A stretch of 31,056 bases of DNA from FEN-1297 sp964498065 (lineage in GTDB: Bacteria > Bacteroidota > Ignavibacteria > Ignavibacteriales > Ignavibacteriaceae), in assembly GCA_964498065.1 (NCBI GenBank), contig CAZCFZ010000044.1, positions 1 to 31,056 of the forward strand, given 5' to 3'. Shown piece by piece: positions 1 through 8,130 of this stretch (position 1 is its first letter; each line of letters starts with the position of its first letter). The position numbers and the translations under genes are program-made. The notes beneath the pieces were generated by a model that searched no databases, was not told the DNA's origin, and saw only the letters and a list, made by a program, of their open reading frames with translations.

Positions 1-157
1 TTGTTAATATAAAAACTTTTTTAACTTTCAACATTTATTTTGGACAGCACTGATATTTTTTATTAATATTTTAACAATTGTTACAGAGGGCTATGGTTTG
101 AGCAGTGATTTAATTATTTTTAACTTCAATTATTCAAACATTATTTGGGAGTAAGAT

Positions 158-1072
158 TTGGGATTACTAATTGTTGGAACACTTGGTCTGGATGATGTTG
201 CAACTCCGTTTGATAAAGTGGACAATGCATTAGGAGGTTCGGCAACATATATATCCTTAGCTGCAAGTTATTTTACCGGTCCTGTTTACCTTATGGGTGT
301 TGTAGGCGATGATTTCCCGCAAAAATACATTGATCTTCTTGAAAATCATAATGTCGATCTCGAAGGTTTACAGATAATAGACGAAGGAAAAACATTTCGC
401 TGGTCCGGCAAGTACCACTATGATCTTAATGTTCGTGATACTTTGTTTACGGAATTGAATGTTTTTGAAAATTTCGATCCAATCGTTCCTGATAATTATA
501 AAAAAGCCAAGTTTGTATGCCTGGGTAACATTGATCCCGTTTTACAGATTAAAGTACTTGATCAAATGGAAAACACCAGTTTTGTAGTTTGTGATACAAT
601 GAATTATTGGATTGAGGGTAAAAAGGATGTTTTGGTAAAATTACTTCCAAGAGTTAATGTTTTAATAATTAATGATTCGGAAGCAAGACTTCTTGCAAAA
701 GAACCAAACCTGATTAAAGCATCTAAAATAATCAGAGATATGGGGCCAGAAATCCTGATTATTAAAAAGGGAGAACATGGAGCTCTTTTATTTACTGAAG
801 ATACAATTTTTTCTGCACCTGCATACCCGATGGAAATGATTTATGATCCGACCGGGGCAGGAGATTCATTTGCGGGTGGTTTTACAGGGTATCTTCACAA
901 AACTCATGATTTAAGTTCCGAAAATATGAAACGTGCCGTAATATACGGCAGTGCAATGGCTTCGTTTTGTGTGGAAAAATTCAGCACTCAAGGATTAGAA
1001 GAATTAAAATATTATAGAATCCAGGATAGATACAGAGAATTTCTAAATCTTACTAAAGTTGATGAAAAATAA
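158..1072 (+). CDS. PfkB/ribokinase-family sugar or nucleoside kinase
   Basis: This is a 304-residue kinase of the ribokinase/PfkB fold; its substrate cannot be read from the sequence. The N-terminal family signature is GGSATY at residues 26-31. The C-terminal ATP-site signature DPTGAGDSFAGG spans 230-241, with D236 as the expected catalytic base. The NDSEA segment at 172-176 is the usual motif before the nucleotide-binding half. The start is TTG at 158, chosen because GGGAG at 147-151 lies at good spacing and the family motif sits near the N-terminus. The gene overlaps mtnA by 11 bp, so the two are probably translationally coupled, and a role in methylthioadenosine/nucleoside-ribose salvage is plausible. 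By analogy with archaeal ribose-1-phosphate kinase plus ribose-1,5-bisphosphate isomerase, a sugar-1-phosphate substrate is possible. Ribokinase or adenosine kinase activity cannot be excluded. The family call is sure; the substrate is unknown. Confidence 0.9.
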   Translation: MGLLIVGTLGLDDVATPFDKVDNALGGSATYISLAASYFTGPVYLMGVVGDDFPQKYIDLLENHNVDLEGLQIIDEGKTFRWSGKYHYDLNVRDTLFTELNVFENFDPIVPDNYKKAKFVCLGNIDPVLQIKVLDQMENTSFVVCDTMNYWIEGKKDVLVKLLPRVNVLIINDSEARLLAKEPNLIKASKIIRDMGPEILIIKKGEHGALLFTEDTIFSAPAYPMEMIYDPTGAGDSFAGGFTGYLHKTHDLSSENMKRAVIYGSAMASFCVEKFSTQGLEELKYYRIQDRYREFLNLTKVDEK

Positions 1073-2078
1073 AGAATACTTTTCAATAAAATTTCAAGAT
1101 GATAAGTTCATCTTTTTAGATCAAACCAAGCTTCCGTTAAAAGAAGAATATATAGAAACAGACGATTATGAAAAAATAGCATTAGCAATCGAGCGTTTGG
1201 AAGTCAGAGGCGCACCTGCAATAGGTATAACGGCTGCTTACGGTTTAGCTCTTTCAATTAAAAATGCAGACCATTCCACGGTTGAAGATACTTTTTTGAA
1301 AGCATATAATAGATTGGCTTCAACGCGTCCTACGGCGGTAAATCTTTTTATGGCACTTAATGAACTTAAATCCGTATTTGAACAAAACAAGTCATCCGAT
1401 GAAATTTACCTGACTGTCTTAAATAAAGCGAAAGAAATTCATCAAGATGATATTGAAAAATGCCGGAAAATAGGAGAAAATGGATTAGGGATTTTTAAAA
1501 AGAAATCAAACGTTTTAACTCATTGCAATACAGGTAAATTAGCAACCGGCGGCGACGGAACAGCGTTTAATGTAATTAAAGTCGGATTCGAAAACGATCT
1601 AGTCAATTTTGTTTATGCTGATGAAACGCGCCCCTTATTACAAGGTCTGAGGTTAACTTCATTTGAATTGGAAAGGAGCGGAATTCCGTTTGCCGTTCAA
1701 ACCGATTCTATGGCAGGAGTTTTAATGCAGCAAAATAAAGTTGATTTGGTTATTGCCGGTGCGGATAGAATTGCATTAAACGGAGATACGGCAAATAAAA
1801 TAGGAACATGTACACTGGCGGTTTTATGCAATTATTATAATATCCCTTTTTACATTGCTGCCCCAACAACTACGATTGACAGGAAAATTGCTACCGGCAA
1901 TGAAATAAAAATTGAATATAGAAATAAAAATGAAATATTAAATATTAACGGTTCTCCGGTTGCTCCGGATTACTACGATACATTTTCACCTGCCTTTGAT
2001 GTTACGCCTTCTCATCTTATAACCGGAATTATAACCGAAGAAAGAATACATCTTTTCCCTTATAACTTTATTAAATGA
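1062..2078 (+). CDS. mtnA: S-methyl-5-thioribose-1-phosphate isomerase (eIF-2B alpha/beta/delta family)
   Basis: MtnA converts 5-methylthioribose-1-phosphate to 5-methylthioribulose-1-phosphate in the cytosol during methylthioadenosine salvage. Family blocks are clear: RGAPAIGITAAYG near residue 50, STRPTAVN near 88, THCNTGKLAT near 153 with the catalytic cysteine (about C155), and AGADRIALNGD near 232 with the catalytic aspartate (about D235). The C-terminal SPAFDVTPSHLITGIITE block is also typical. Length (338 residues) is normal. A TTG at 1059 precedes the ATG at 1062; I prefer the ATG. The gene overlaps the kinase upstream and ends in an ATGA overlap with recO. None of the later classical pathway genes (mtnB, mtnC, mtnD) or the phosphorylase mtnP lies in the window. 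A ribose-1,5-bisphosphate isomerase activity is the main alternative, but the length and motifs favour MtnA. Confidence 0.9.
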   Translation: MKNKEYFSIKFQDDKFIFLDQTKLPLKEEYIETDDYEKIALAIERLEVRGAPAIGITAAYGLALSIKNADHSTVEDTFLKAYNRLASTRPTAVNLFMALNELKSVFEQNKSSDEIYLTVLNKAKEIHQDDIEKCRKIGENGLGIFKKKSNVLTHCNTGKLATGGDGTAFNVIKVGFENDLVNFVYADETRPLLQGLRLTSFELERSGIPFAVQTDSMAGVLMQQNKVDLVIAGADRIALNGDTANKIGTCTLAVLCNYYNIPFYIAAPTTTIDRKIATGNEIKIEYRNKNEILNINGSPVAPDYYDTFSPAFDVTPSHLITGIITEERIHLFPYNFIK

Positions 2079-2815
2079 GTGAAATAATAAAAACCGAAGC
2101 TGTAGTTCTAAGTAAAATGAACTACGGCGATACAAGCAATATTGTTTCTCTTTTTACAAAGGATTACGGAAAATTTTCTGCAATAATAAAAGGAGGAAGA
2201 AATCCTAAATCAAAAATGGGTAATGCAATCGATCCGCTCAATTACTTACAGTTAATAGTTTATAAAAAAGATAACCGGGAAATTCAGATTATTTCCAATG
2301 CGGATTTAATTTCATATTATCCTAAAATTAAAGAAGATTTGGATAAGCTGAAATATTCCCAGGCCGTAATCGAATTATTGAAAAAATTAACGGTTGAGCA
2401 TGAAGTAAATGTGAGATTGTTCAAGGGAGTAACAAGAATCTTATCTTTATTCGATTCATCAAATGAAACAGCTGTTATTTTGTTTGGAAGATTTTTTATT
2501 TTTTTCTTAAAGGAATTGGGATACGAATTACAGCTTAGTCATTGTGCGGTATGCGGTAGAACAAATCTGCTTGAGGAGGATTTGTCATATAATTACGAAA
2601 TAGGTATCTTTTGCAGCAAATGTCGAGAAAATCAGTTTGAATCTTACTTTATAAATTCGGAACTTTTTAACTACTTAATTTGTCTAAAGAACAGTAAAAA
2701 GATTGAAAAACCCAATATTATAATTGCGGAAAAAGCCATAGTATTTATGGAAAGATTCTTATCTTATCATATACCGGATTTTAAAGGCATTCAAGCAATT
2801 CAGTTATTTAAATAA
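2075..2815 (+). CDS. recO: DNA repair and recombination protein RecO
   Basis: RecO helps RecR load RecA on SSB-coated single-stranded DNA in the RecFOR recombination pathway. The N-terminal third (about residues 1-80) is the OB fold and opens with the family sequence TEAVVLSKMNYGDTSNIVSLF. It is followed by a helical domain and a four-cysteine zinc site, CAVC at 157-160 and CSKC at 180-183. The length of 246 residues is normal. The start ATG shares four bases with the mtnA stop, which implies coupled translation. The metabolic neighbours do not suggest a special role; this looks like co-transcription of unrelated housekeeping genes. Confidence 0.93.
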   Translation: MSEIIKTEAVVLSKMNYGDTSNIVSLFTKDYGKFSAIIKGGRNPKSKMGNAIDPLNYLQLIVYKKDNREIQIISNADLISYYPKIKEDLDKLKYSQAVIELLKKLTVEHEVNVRLFKGVTRILSLFDSSNETAVILFGRFFIFFLKELGYELQLSHCAVCGRTNLLEEDLSYNYEIGIFCSKCRENQFESYFINSELFNYLICLKNSKKIEKPNIIIAEKAIVFMERFLSYHIPDFKGIQAIQLFK

Positions 2816-2821
2816 ATGTAA

Positions 2822-2848
2822 CTTTGAAATTTTCAATCAAAGCTTTTT
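2822..2848 (+). terminator. Weak possible terminator after recO
   Basis: A 6-bp stem (CTTTGA at 2822-2827 with TCAAAG at 2837-2842) with a 9-base loop is followed by a short T run at 2844-2848. The stem is AU-rich, so termination would be weak at best. It sits between recO and the protease gene, where an operon boundary is plausible. Confidence 0.3.
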
Positions 2849-2882
2849 AAATTTTTAATTAGAAAATAATCGGAGGAATCAA

Positions 2883-4364
2883 ATGAAATCTAAAGGTTTA
2901 TGGGGTGCCTTAGCATTAATAATAATAGGAATTATTTTTGGCGCCATTTTAGTATCCGGTTTTGGTTTAGTACGGCCTAGTTTAGCTGATGTTACCGTAG
3001 GATCACCGGAACCGCCCGTAAAGCTTAATGCAGATGCTAATTCTTTTAGCAAAGCATTTATTGAGGTAGCAAAAACTGTTACGCCTGAAATCGTACAAAT
3101 TACAGTTGTATCAAAGACGGATAATCCGCACGGAAATTTTTTCTTTTTCCCTTTTCAAAATCTTCCTAAAGAAGAAGAAGGCTCCGGCAGCGGAATAATT
3201 ATTTCACCTGATGGTTATATTGTTACAAATTATCATGTTGTAAAAAATGCAACTTCGGTAAGGGTCGGCCTTTATGACAAAAGGGTATTTACAGCAAAAG
3301 TTGTCGGCACGGATCCCAATACCGATTTGGCTGTTATTAAAATAGATGCTCACAATCTGCCGGCTGCTTATTTAGGTAATTCCGACAGTTTGAAAGTCGG
3401 ACAGTGGGTTATGGCAATTGGAAATCCTCTTTCATTAACTTCAACGGTTACGGCAGGTATAGTTAGTGCAATGGGAAGGCAACTTCATCTTATAAACAGT
3501 AAATACGGAATTGAAGATTATATTCAGACTGATGCTCCTATTAATCCGGGAAACAGCGGCGGTGCTTTAGTTGATTTATCAGGAGCGGTAATAGGTGTTA
3601 ACTCTGCTATTGCTACTGCAGGTACCGATAGTTTTATCGGGTATGGTTTTGCTGTACCAATTAACATTGTTAAAACTGTAGCAAAGGAATTAATTGCTTA
3701 CGGTAAAGTTGATAGAGGATACATCGGAATCGAAATAGGCAATGTTGATGATGCGATGGCTCAGTCATTGGGAATGGATAAGCCTCAGGGTGTTATCATT
3801 CAAGGAATTGTACCAGGCGGTGCAGCTTCTAAAGAAGATATAAAAGCCGGTGATATTATACTTAAAGTAGACGGCAAGCCGGTTAATCAGCCTAATGAAC
3901 TCCAGAGTATTGTTGCAACAAAAACTGCCGGTACAACCGTAGATCTTACAATTTATAGAGACGGAAAACAAATTGAACGAAAAGTAACTCTTAAAGCAAG
4001 AAAAGATGAAAGTTCTACCGAACCTGTCGTTAATAATAATAAGAGCGGCAATAATGAATCCGAATCTAGCACGGCAAAATTAAGTGATATAGGTATGACC
4101 GTTAGGAATTTATCATCGGAAGAAAAAACAAAATACAATGTAAATAACGGTATAATGATTACGGATGTTACTGCATACGGCCCGGCACAAAATCAAAACC
4201 TTGGCAGAGGTCTTGTGATTACGGAAGCCGATAAAAAAGAGATCAAGGATGTAGATCAATTCAAAAAAATTATAAAAGGAAAAGAAGGCTCTGCAGTTTT
4301 GCTGAAGGTAAAAGATGATAAAGGCAACAGTATGTTTATCGGGCTTCAAATACCTAAAAAATAA
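2883..4364 (+). CDS. degP: Do/HtrA-type serine protease, membrane anchored, two PDZ domains
   Basis: This is a 493-residue S1C (HtrA/Deg) protease for quality control of envelope proteins. An N-terminal hydrophobic segment (about residues 7-30) acts as an uncleaved anchor or signal peptide, placing the enzyme in the periplasm. The trypsin-like domain has the full catalytic triad: H118 in TNYHVV, D148 in NTDLAVI and S225 in NPGNSGGALV. PDZ1 covers about 275-370. After a Ser/Asn/Glu-rich linker (about 376-398), a second, more divergent PDZ covers about 400-490. GGAGG at 2872-2876 lies six bases before the ATG, a strong ribosome site. The gene appears to be its own unit, with a strong terminator just downstream. 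No stress-sigma promoter could be assigned. The call as DegP/DegQ/Do class is firm; which paralogue cannot be decided. Confidence 0.93.
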   Translation: MKSKGLWGALALIIIGIIFGAILVSGFGLVRPSLADVTVGSPEPPVKLNADANSFSKAFIEVAKTVTPEIVQITVVSKTDNPHGNFFFFPFQNLPKEEEGSGSGIIISPDGYIVTNYHVVKNATSVRVGLYDKRVFTAKVVGTDPNTDLAVIKIDAHNLPAAYLGNSDSLKVGQWVMAIGNPLSLTSTVTAGIVSAMGRQLHLINSKYGIEDYIQTDAPINPGNSGGALVDLSGAVIGVNSAIATAGTDSFIGYGFAVPINIVKTVAKELIAYGKVDRGYIGIEIGNVDDAMAQSLGMDKPQGVIIQGIVPGGAASKEDIKAGDIILKVDGKPVNQPNELQSIVATKTAGTTVDLTIYRDGKQIERKVTLKARKDESSTEPVVNNNKSGNNESESSTAKLSDIGMTVRNLSSEEKTKYNVNNGIMITDVTAYGPAQNQNLGRGLVITEADKKEIKDVDQFKKIIKGKEGSAVLLKVKDDKGNSMFIGLQIPKK

Positions 4365-4391
4365 TTTAAAATGAAATCAAATAATTTTATG

Positions 4392-4419
4392 AAACGCCCG
4401 TATATTCGGGCGTTTTTTT
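4392..4419 (+). terminator. Strong intrinsic terminator of the HtrA protease gene
   Basis: A perfect 9-bp stem (4392-4400 with 4407-4415, core CGCCCG/CGGGCG) and a 6-base loop are followed by a run of seven T (4413-4419). It lies 28 bases after the protease stop codon. This is the clearest rho-independent terminator in the window outside the riboswitch. Confidence 0.9.
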
Positions 4420-4450
4420 ATATATTTAACTTTCAATTTTTAGGAAATTT

Positions 4451-5662
4451 ATGATTAGATTTTTAACAGCCGGAGAATCGCACGGTAAGGCTCTTGTCGC
4501 TATTATTGAAGGTTTCCCCTCCAACTTAAAAATTGAAAATGATTATATTAATTTTCATTTAAAAAGAAGACAAACCGGTTACGGCAGGGGCTTAAGAATG
4601 AAAATTGAAACCGATACCGCCGAAATAATTTCAGGTGTAAGATTTCAAAAGACATTGGGTACTCCGGTTTCCTTACTTATTAAAAATAGGGACTGGGAGA
4701 ATTGGACGTATAAAATGACCTCCGGCAAAAAGAAATCTGAGGTGGAGAAGATAACTATTCCGCGTCCAGGTCATGCTGATTTAGTCGGTGTAACTAAATT
4801 TAATTTTGATGATATTAGAAATTCAATTGAACGTTCCAGCGCAAGAGAAACAGCAGCAAGAGTAGCGGCATGTACTATAGCGAGAAAATTTTTAGAGGAA
4901 TTTAATATTTCAATTGGAAGCTTTGTCGAAAGTATTGGAGGCATTTTTCCTGAAAATAATTTTGTCGACACATTGTATGATAACAAATTACCTAAAAATT
5001 TTACTGGGTGGAGTCTATCTCAAAAATCAGATTTAAGTGACGTTAGAGTTTTAGATAAAAGACACGAAACAAAAATTATAAATAAAATTAAACTCGCTAA
5101 GAAAAAAGGCGATACATTAGGCGGAACTTTTGTTGTCGCAGCAACAGGACTGCCGGTGGGATTAGGCAGCTTCGTTCATTATGATACTAAGCTTGATGCG
5201 GAGATTGCTCAGTCAATCATGTCTATAAATGCTGTTAAAGCAGTAGCGATAGGGACGGGTTTTGATTCTTCTGAAAAATATGGTTCCGAATCTCATGACG
5301 AAATTATTAAAAAAGGAGATTCTCTAAGTCGAAAAACAAACCGTGCAGGTGGTATTGAGGGAGGAATTTCCACAGGATTGCCGATTATAATTCGAGCCGC
5401 CATGAAACCGATTGCTACCTTGATGAGCCCGATTGAAAGTGTGGATTTAAGTACTATGAAACGGGTTGATGCCAGAAGGGAAAGAAGCGATTTCGTTGCG
5501 GTTCCTGCTTGTGCTGTAATTGCGGAATCTATGCTGGCATGGAGTCTGGCAAAATATTTCCTCTTGAAATTCGGCGGGGACTCTATTGAAGAAACAAAGG
5601 ATAATTTTTTTACTTATACAAAAAAAATGAGTTTACGTCTAAAAAAGAATTTTATGAAATAA
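4451..5662 (+). CDS. aroC: Chorismate synthase
   Basis: AroC eliminates phosphate from EPSP to give chorismate, the last step of the shikimate pathway, using reduced FMN. Diagnostic motifs are GESHG at residues 8-12 (active-site H11), QTGYGRG at 41-47, RPGHAD at 105-110 (second catalytic histidine H108), the block RSSARETAARVA at 128-139, and the C-terminal RRERSDFVAVPA region. The 403-residue length is at the long end of the usual 360-400. Part of the excess is a lysine-rich tail that ends KKNFMK. The start ATG at 4451 gives the canonical short N-terminus (MIRFLTAGESHG). No other aromatic-pathway gene is adjacent; the next gene begins 16 bp downstream and may be co-transcribed. Confidence 0.95.
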   Translation: MIRFLTAGESHGKALVAIIEGFPSNLKIENDYINFHLKRRQTGYGRGLRMKIETDTAEIISGVRFQKTLGTPVSLLIKNRDWENWTYKMTSGKKKSEVEKITIPRPGHADLVGVTKFNFDDIRNSIERSSARETAARVAACTIARKFLEEFNISIGSFVESIGGIFPENNFVDTLYDNKLPKNFTGWSLSQKSDLSDVRVLDKRHETKIINKIKLAKKKGDTLGGTFVVAATGLPVGLGSFVHYDTKLDAEIAQSIMSINAVKAVAIGTGFDSSEKYGSESHDEIIKKGDSLSRKTNRAGGIEGGISTGLPIIIRAAMKPIATLMSPIESVDLSTMKRVDARRERSDFVAVPACAVIAESMLAWSLAKYFLLKFGGDSIEETKDNFFTYTKKMSLRLKKNFMK

Positions 5663-5678
5663 ATAATATGGTAAAACG

Positions 5679-6338
5679 ATGCTTGTAATTAAATCATTTG
5701 TATTTAATTTTTTTACGGAAAATACTTTTGTGGTATGGGATGAGGTCTCAAAAGAAAGTGCGGTAATCGATCCGGGTTGTTCAAAAAAAGAAGAAGAAGA
5801 AAAGCTGGAACAATATATTACTGGAAATGAACTCATTGTGAAATATTTATTAAATACACATTGTCATGTAGACCATATCTGGGGCTGTAAATTTGTAAAA
5901 GAAAGATTTAATCCGGTTTATTATGCACCTGAACTCGATTTACCTTTGCTGGACAATGTTCATGTTCAAGCTTCTGCATTTGGTTTGGAAATTGAGGATC
6001 CTCCCAGACCGGATAGATATTTAAACGAAGATGAACAACTGACATTAGGAGATTCCGCAATTGAGTTTTTATTTACCCCGGGCCATACTGCAGGTGAATA
6101 TTGTTTCTATTTTAAGAAAGAGGCGTTTTGCATTACCGGCGATGTACTTTTTAATAACAATATAGGACGTACGGATTTATGGGGAGGAGATTATAATACG
6201 CTTCTCAATTCTATTAAAACAAAACTGTTTACTTTACCTGAAAATGTTGTAATTTATCCCGGCCATGGAAACATCAGCAAAATTGGTGTTGAGAAAAGCG
6301 GAAATCCCTTTTTAAATGAACTAACTAAAAGTCTTTAA
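5679..6338 (+). CDS. Metallo-beta-lactamase-fold hydrolase, glyoxalase II-like (YcbL type)
   Basis: This is a 219-residue cytosolic MBL-fold hydrolase. The zinc ligands are complete: HCHVDH at residues 61-66, H136 in TPGHTAG, D155 in TGDVLF and H196 in YPGHG. IGRTDLWGG at 162-170 is typical of the YcbL/glyoxalase-II-like group. It lacks the extra C-terminal substrate-binding domain (about 30-40 residues) of true hydroxyacylglutathione hydrolase (GloB). The substrate is therefore a small thioester or a related compound that I cannot name. It begins 16 bp after aroC, so co-transcription is likely, but no functional link is evident. Confidence 0.85.
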   Translation: MLVIKSFVFNFFTENTFVVWDEVSKESAVIDPGCSKKEEEEKLEQYITGNELIVKYLLNTHCHVDHIWGCKFVKERFNPVYYAPELDLPLLDNVHVQASAFGLEIEDPPRPDRYLNEDEQLTLGDSAIEFLFTPGHTAGEYCFYFKKEAFCITGDVLFNNNIGRTDLWGGDYNTLLNSIKTKLFTLPENVVIYPGHGNISKIGVEKSGNPFLNELTKSL

Positions 6339-6458
6339 GATTTTTAAACTTTTACGCCGATTTTAATATTTCGTTGAAATATAAAAACTCTTTGAATATA
6401 TTCATTTATAAAATTTTATCAGTATTGTATTAAGTAATTTTTTTACAGCACAATTTTT

Positions 6459-7220
6459 ATGAGAAATAAAAGTACTTCTCAAACAAAAATATTTTTATTT
6501 GTACTTTTATATTTTTCCCTTTGGATAATTCTATTCGAATTTATAATACCCGCTAATAATACGGTACCGAAACCATCGATAGTATTTTTATCTTTCAGTG
6601 CATTGTGGAATGACTACAATCTTTTAACTAATTCACTTGTCACAATTACAAGTGTTTATATCCCTTTAATTGCGGCTTATTTCCTTCTTGAATTATTTGC
6701 ATCATTATTAATAAAGCCGAGTAATTTTTTAGAAGATTTTTTAATGTCTCTTAATTGGTTTTCTAATTATATCCCTGCAATTATTTTTGGTATTTTTTTA
6801 ATCTATTGGTTCCCATATTCTAATTTAATCGAGTTTATTTTCTCTTTCGTTTTCGGATTTCTTTCTTTAGCTATTTTGTATTTAGTGGAAGTAAAACATG
6901 TCGAAAGCGAATATTTGGATTCTGCAATTTCGCTTGGTGCAAATGAAGGAATTATATCAAGAAAAGTAATATGGAAAGCCGTCCAACCAAAGCTTTTTAG
7001 GCATTTGATTAAACTTCATTTCAATATCTGGTCTGTCTTAATAATTTTTGAGTTTATAAAAGGCAGCAGCGGGATAGGTGAAATTTTCAGATTATCCCTA
7101 TCTTACCATGACGTTTCCGCTTTATTTGCCGTTTTTCTAATTACCGGGGTCTTAATTTATCTTGGAGTTCATATAATAAAATATTTACAAAATAAATTTT
7201 GCCACTGGAGTTTTAATTGA
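6459..7220 (+). CDS. ABC transporter permease, SsuC/TauC-like
   Basis: This is a 253-residue inner-membrane permease with about six transmembrane segments, of the BPD_transp_1 type found in nitrate/sulfonate/taurine and related importers. The EAA coupling loop is visible at about residues 151-179 (AISLGANEG, then WKAVQPKL). The strict EAA residues are D154-S155-A156 with the conserved glycine G160. After it comes the typical FIKGSSGIGEIF segment at about 199-210. The ATPase gene starts inside this gene's stop codon (TTGA), so the two subunits are made together. No periplasmic substrate-binding protein gene lies nearby, so the substrate is open. A thiamine-precursor (ThiX-like) role is conceivable because this family includes ThiX, but no riboswitch precedes the gene. 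The start ATG has only a weak ribosome site. Confidence 0.82.
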   Translation: MRNKSTSQTKIFLFVLLYFSLWIILFEFIIPANNTVPKPSIVFLSFSALWNDYNLLTNSLVTITSVYIPLIAAYFLLELFASLLIKPSNFLEDFLMSLNWFSNYIPAIIFGIFLIYWFPYSNLIEFIFSFVFGFLSLAILYLVEVKHVESEYLDSAISLGANEGIISRKVIWKAVQPKLFRHLIKLHFNIWSVLIIFEFIKGSSGIGEIFRLSLSYHDVSALFAVFLITGVLIYLGVHIIKYLQNKFCHWSFN

Positions 7221-8032
7221 ATTCAGAAGATACAATTTTAGAAATTGTTAATGTATCAAAGGATTATTACGGAATTGCCGGTGCAAAACAGCATGTGTTA
7301 CAAAATGTAAGTCTAAATGTAAATTTTTCACTTACAAAAGGTAAAATATTTTCAATTCTTGCACCTTTCGGTGCAGGCAAAACAACTTTACTTAAAATTG
7401 CATGCGGATTGGAAAAACCTTCATCAGGCGAAGTAATAGTTACAGGTAAAAAATGCGAACCGGAACAACTACATGGTAAAATTGTTTATATACCGGAAAA
7501 ACCTTCTTCTTATCCATGGTTGAATGTAGAACAAAACATAAAATTTGCTGCCGGATTAAAACTTAAGGAAATTAATCCCGGCCAAATACAAGAATTAATT
7601 TCACAAGTAGGATTGGAAGGATATGAAAAACATTATCCTAATGAAAAAAGCTTGGGATTCAGATTTAGAATTTCATTAGCCAGAGCATTGGCTGTTGAAC
7701 CGCAGCTATTATTATTAGATGATCCTCTAAAGAATCTGCATCATCAAGTTAAAAAGGAAATAAAACAATTAATAGAATTTATCGTTAATGAATTGAATAT
7801 TAGTGTAATTTTAACAACGACAAATATTAATGATTCAATATCTATTTCCGATGAAATTTATTTAATGAAGAAAAATCCGGGCATGATAATTGACGAAATT
7901 AAAATAGATAGAGCAAAGTTAATTGATAAAGATGGAGATTATTTTACTTTGATAAAAAGACAAATTGAAAAAACATTTGCCGATCACGAAAATTCAACAT
8001 TGATTTCCGAAGCAAAAAATTCACAATTTTAA
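7217..8032 (+). CDS. ABC transporter ATP-binding protein with degraded catalytic motifs
   Basis: This is a 271-residue nucleotide-binding domain partnering the overlapping permease. Start is TTG at 7217, inside the permease stop. The fold is clear, but key motifs deviate from the SsuB/TauB pattern. Walker A is APFGAGKTT (49-57), with the first glycine replaced but K55 kept. The Q-loop glutamine aligns with E94, before the kept PW pair at 100-101. The LSGGQ signature reads KSLGF at 144-148. Walker B is LLLLDDP (164-170), with aspartate D169 in place of the catalytic glutamate. The H-loop histidine aligns with T202 (TTTNIND). The flanking framework (LARALA at 154-159) is intact and there is no frameshift, so this is a conserved-length gene and not obvious decay. 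Either hydrolysis is slow or the protein has another role. Confidence 0.82.
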   Translation: MNSEDTILEIVNVSKDYYGIAGAKQHVLQNVSLNVNFSLTKGKIFSILAPFGAGKTTLLKIACGLEKPSSGEVIVTGKKCEPEQLHGKIVYIPEKPSSYPWLNVEQNIKFAAGLKLKEINPGQIQELISQVGLEGYEKHYPNEKSLGFRFRISLARALAVEPQLLLLDDPLKNLHHQVKKEIKQLIEFIVNELNISVILTTTNINDSISISDEIYLMKKNPGMIIDEIKIDRAKLIDKDGDYFTLIKRQIEKTFADHENSTLISEAKNSQF

Positions 8033-8130
8033 GTCAAAAAAAAATATATAACTACGCATTAAGTATTTATTTATTTTAAAAACTTTGAATTTAATCGATA
8101 TTAATTTTTTTAAATCATTACTATTCTATA

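Noticed and set aside
6459..8032. ThiXZ-type thiamine-precursor ABC importer belonging to the thiamine regulon
   Set aside because: The permease family fits, but there is no TPP riboswitch upstream and no NMT1/THI5-like binding protein, so the link is only noted.
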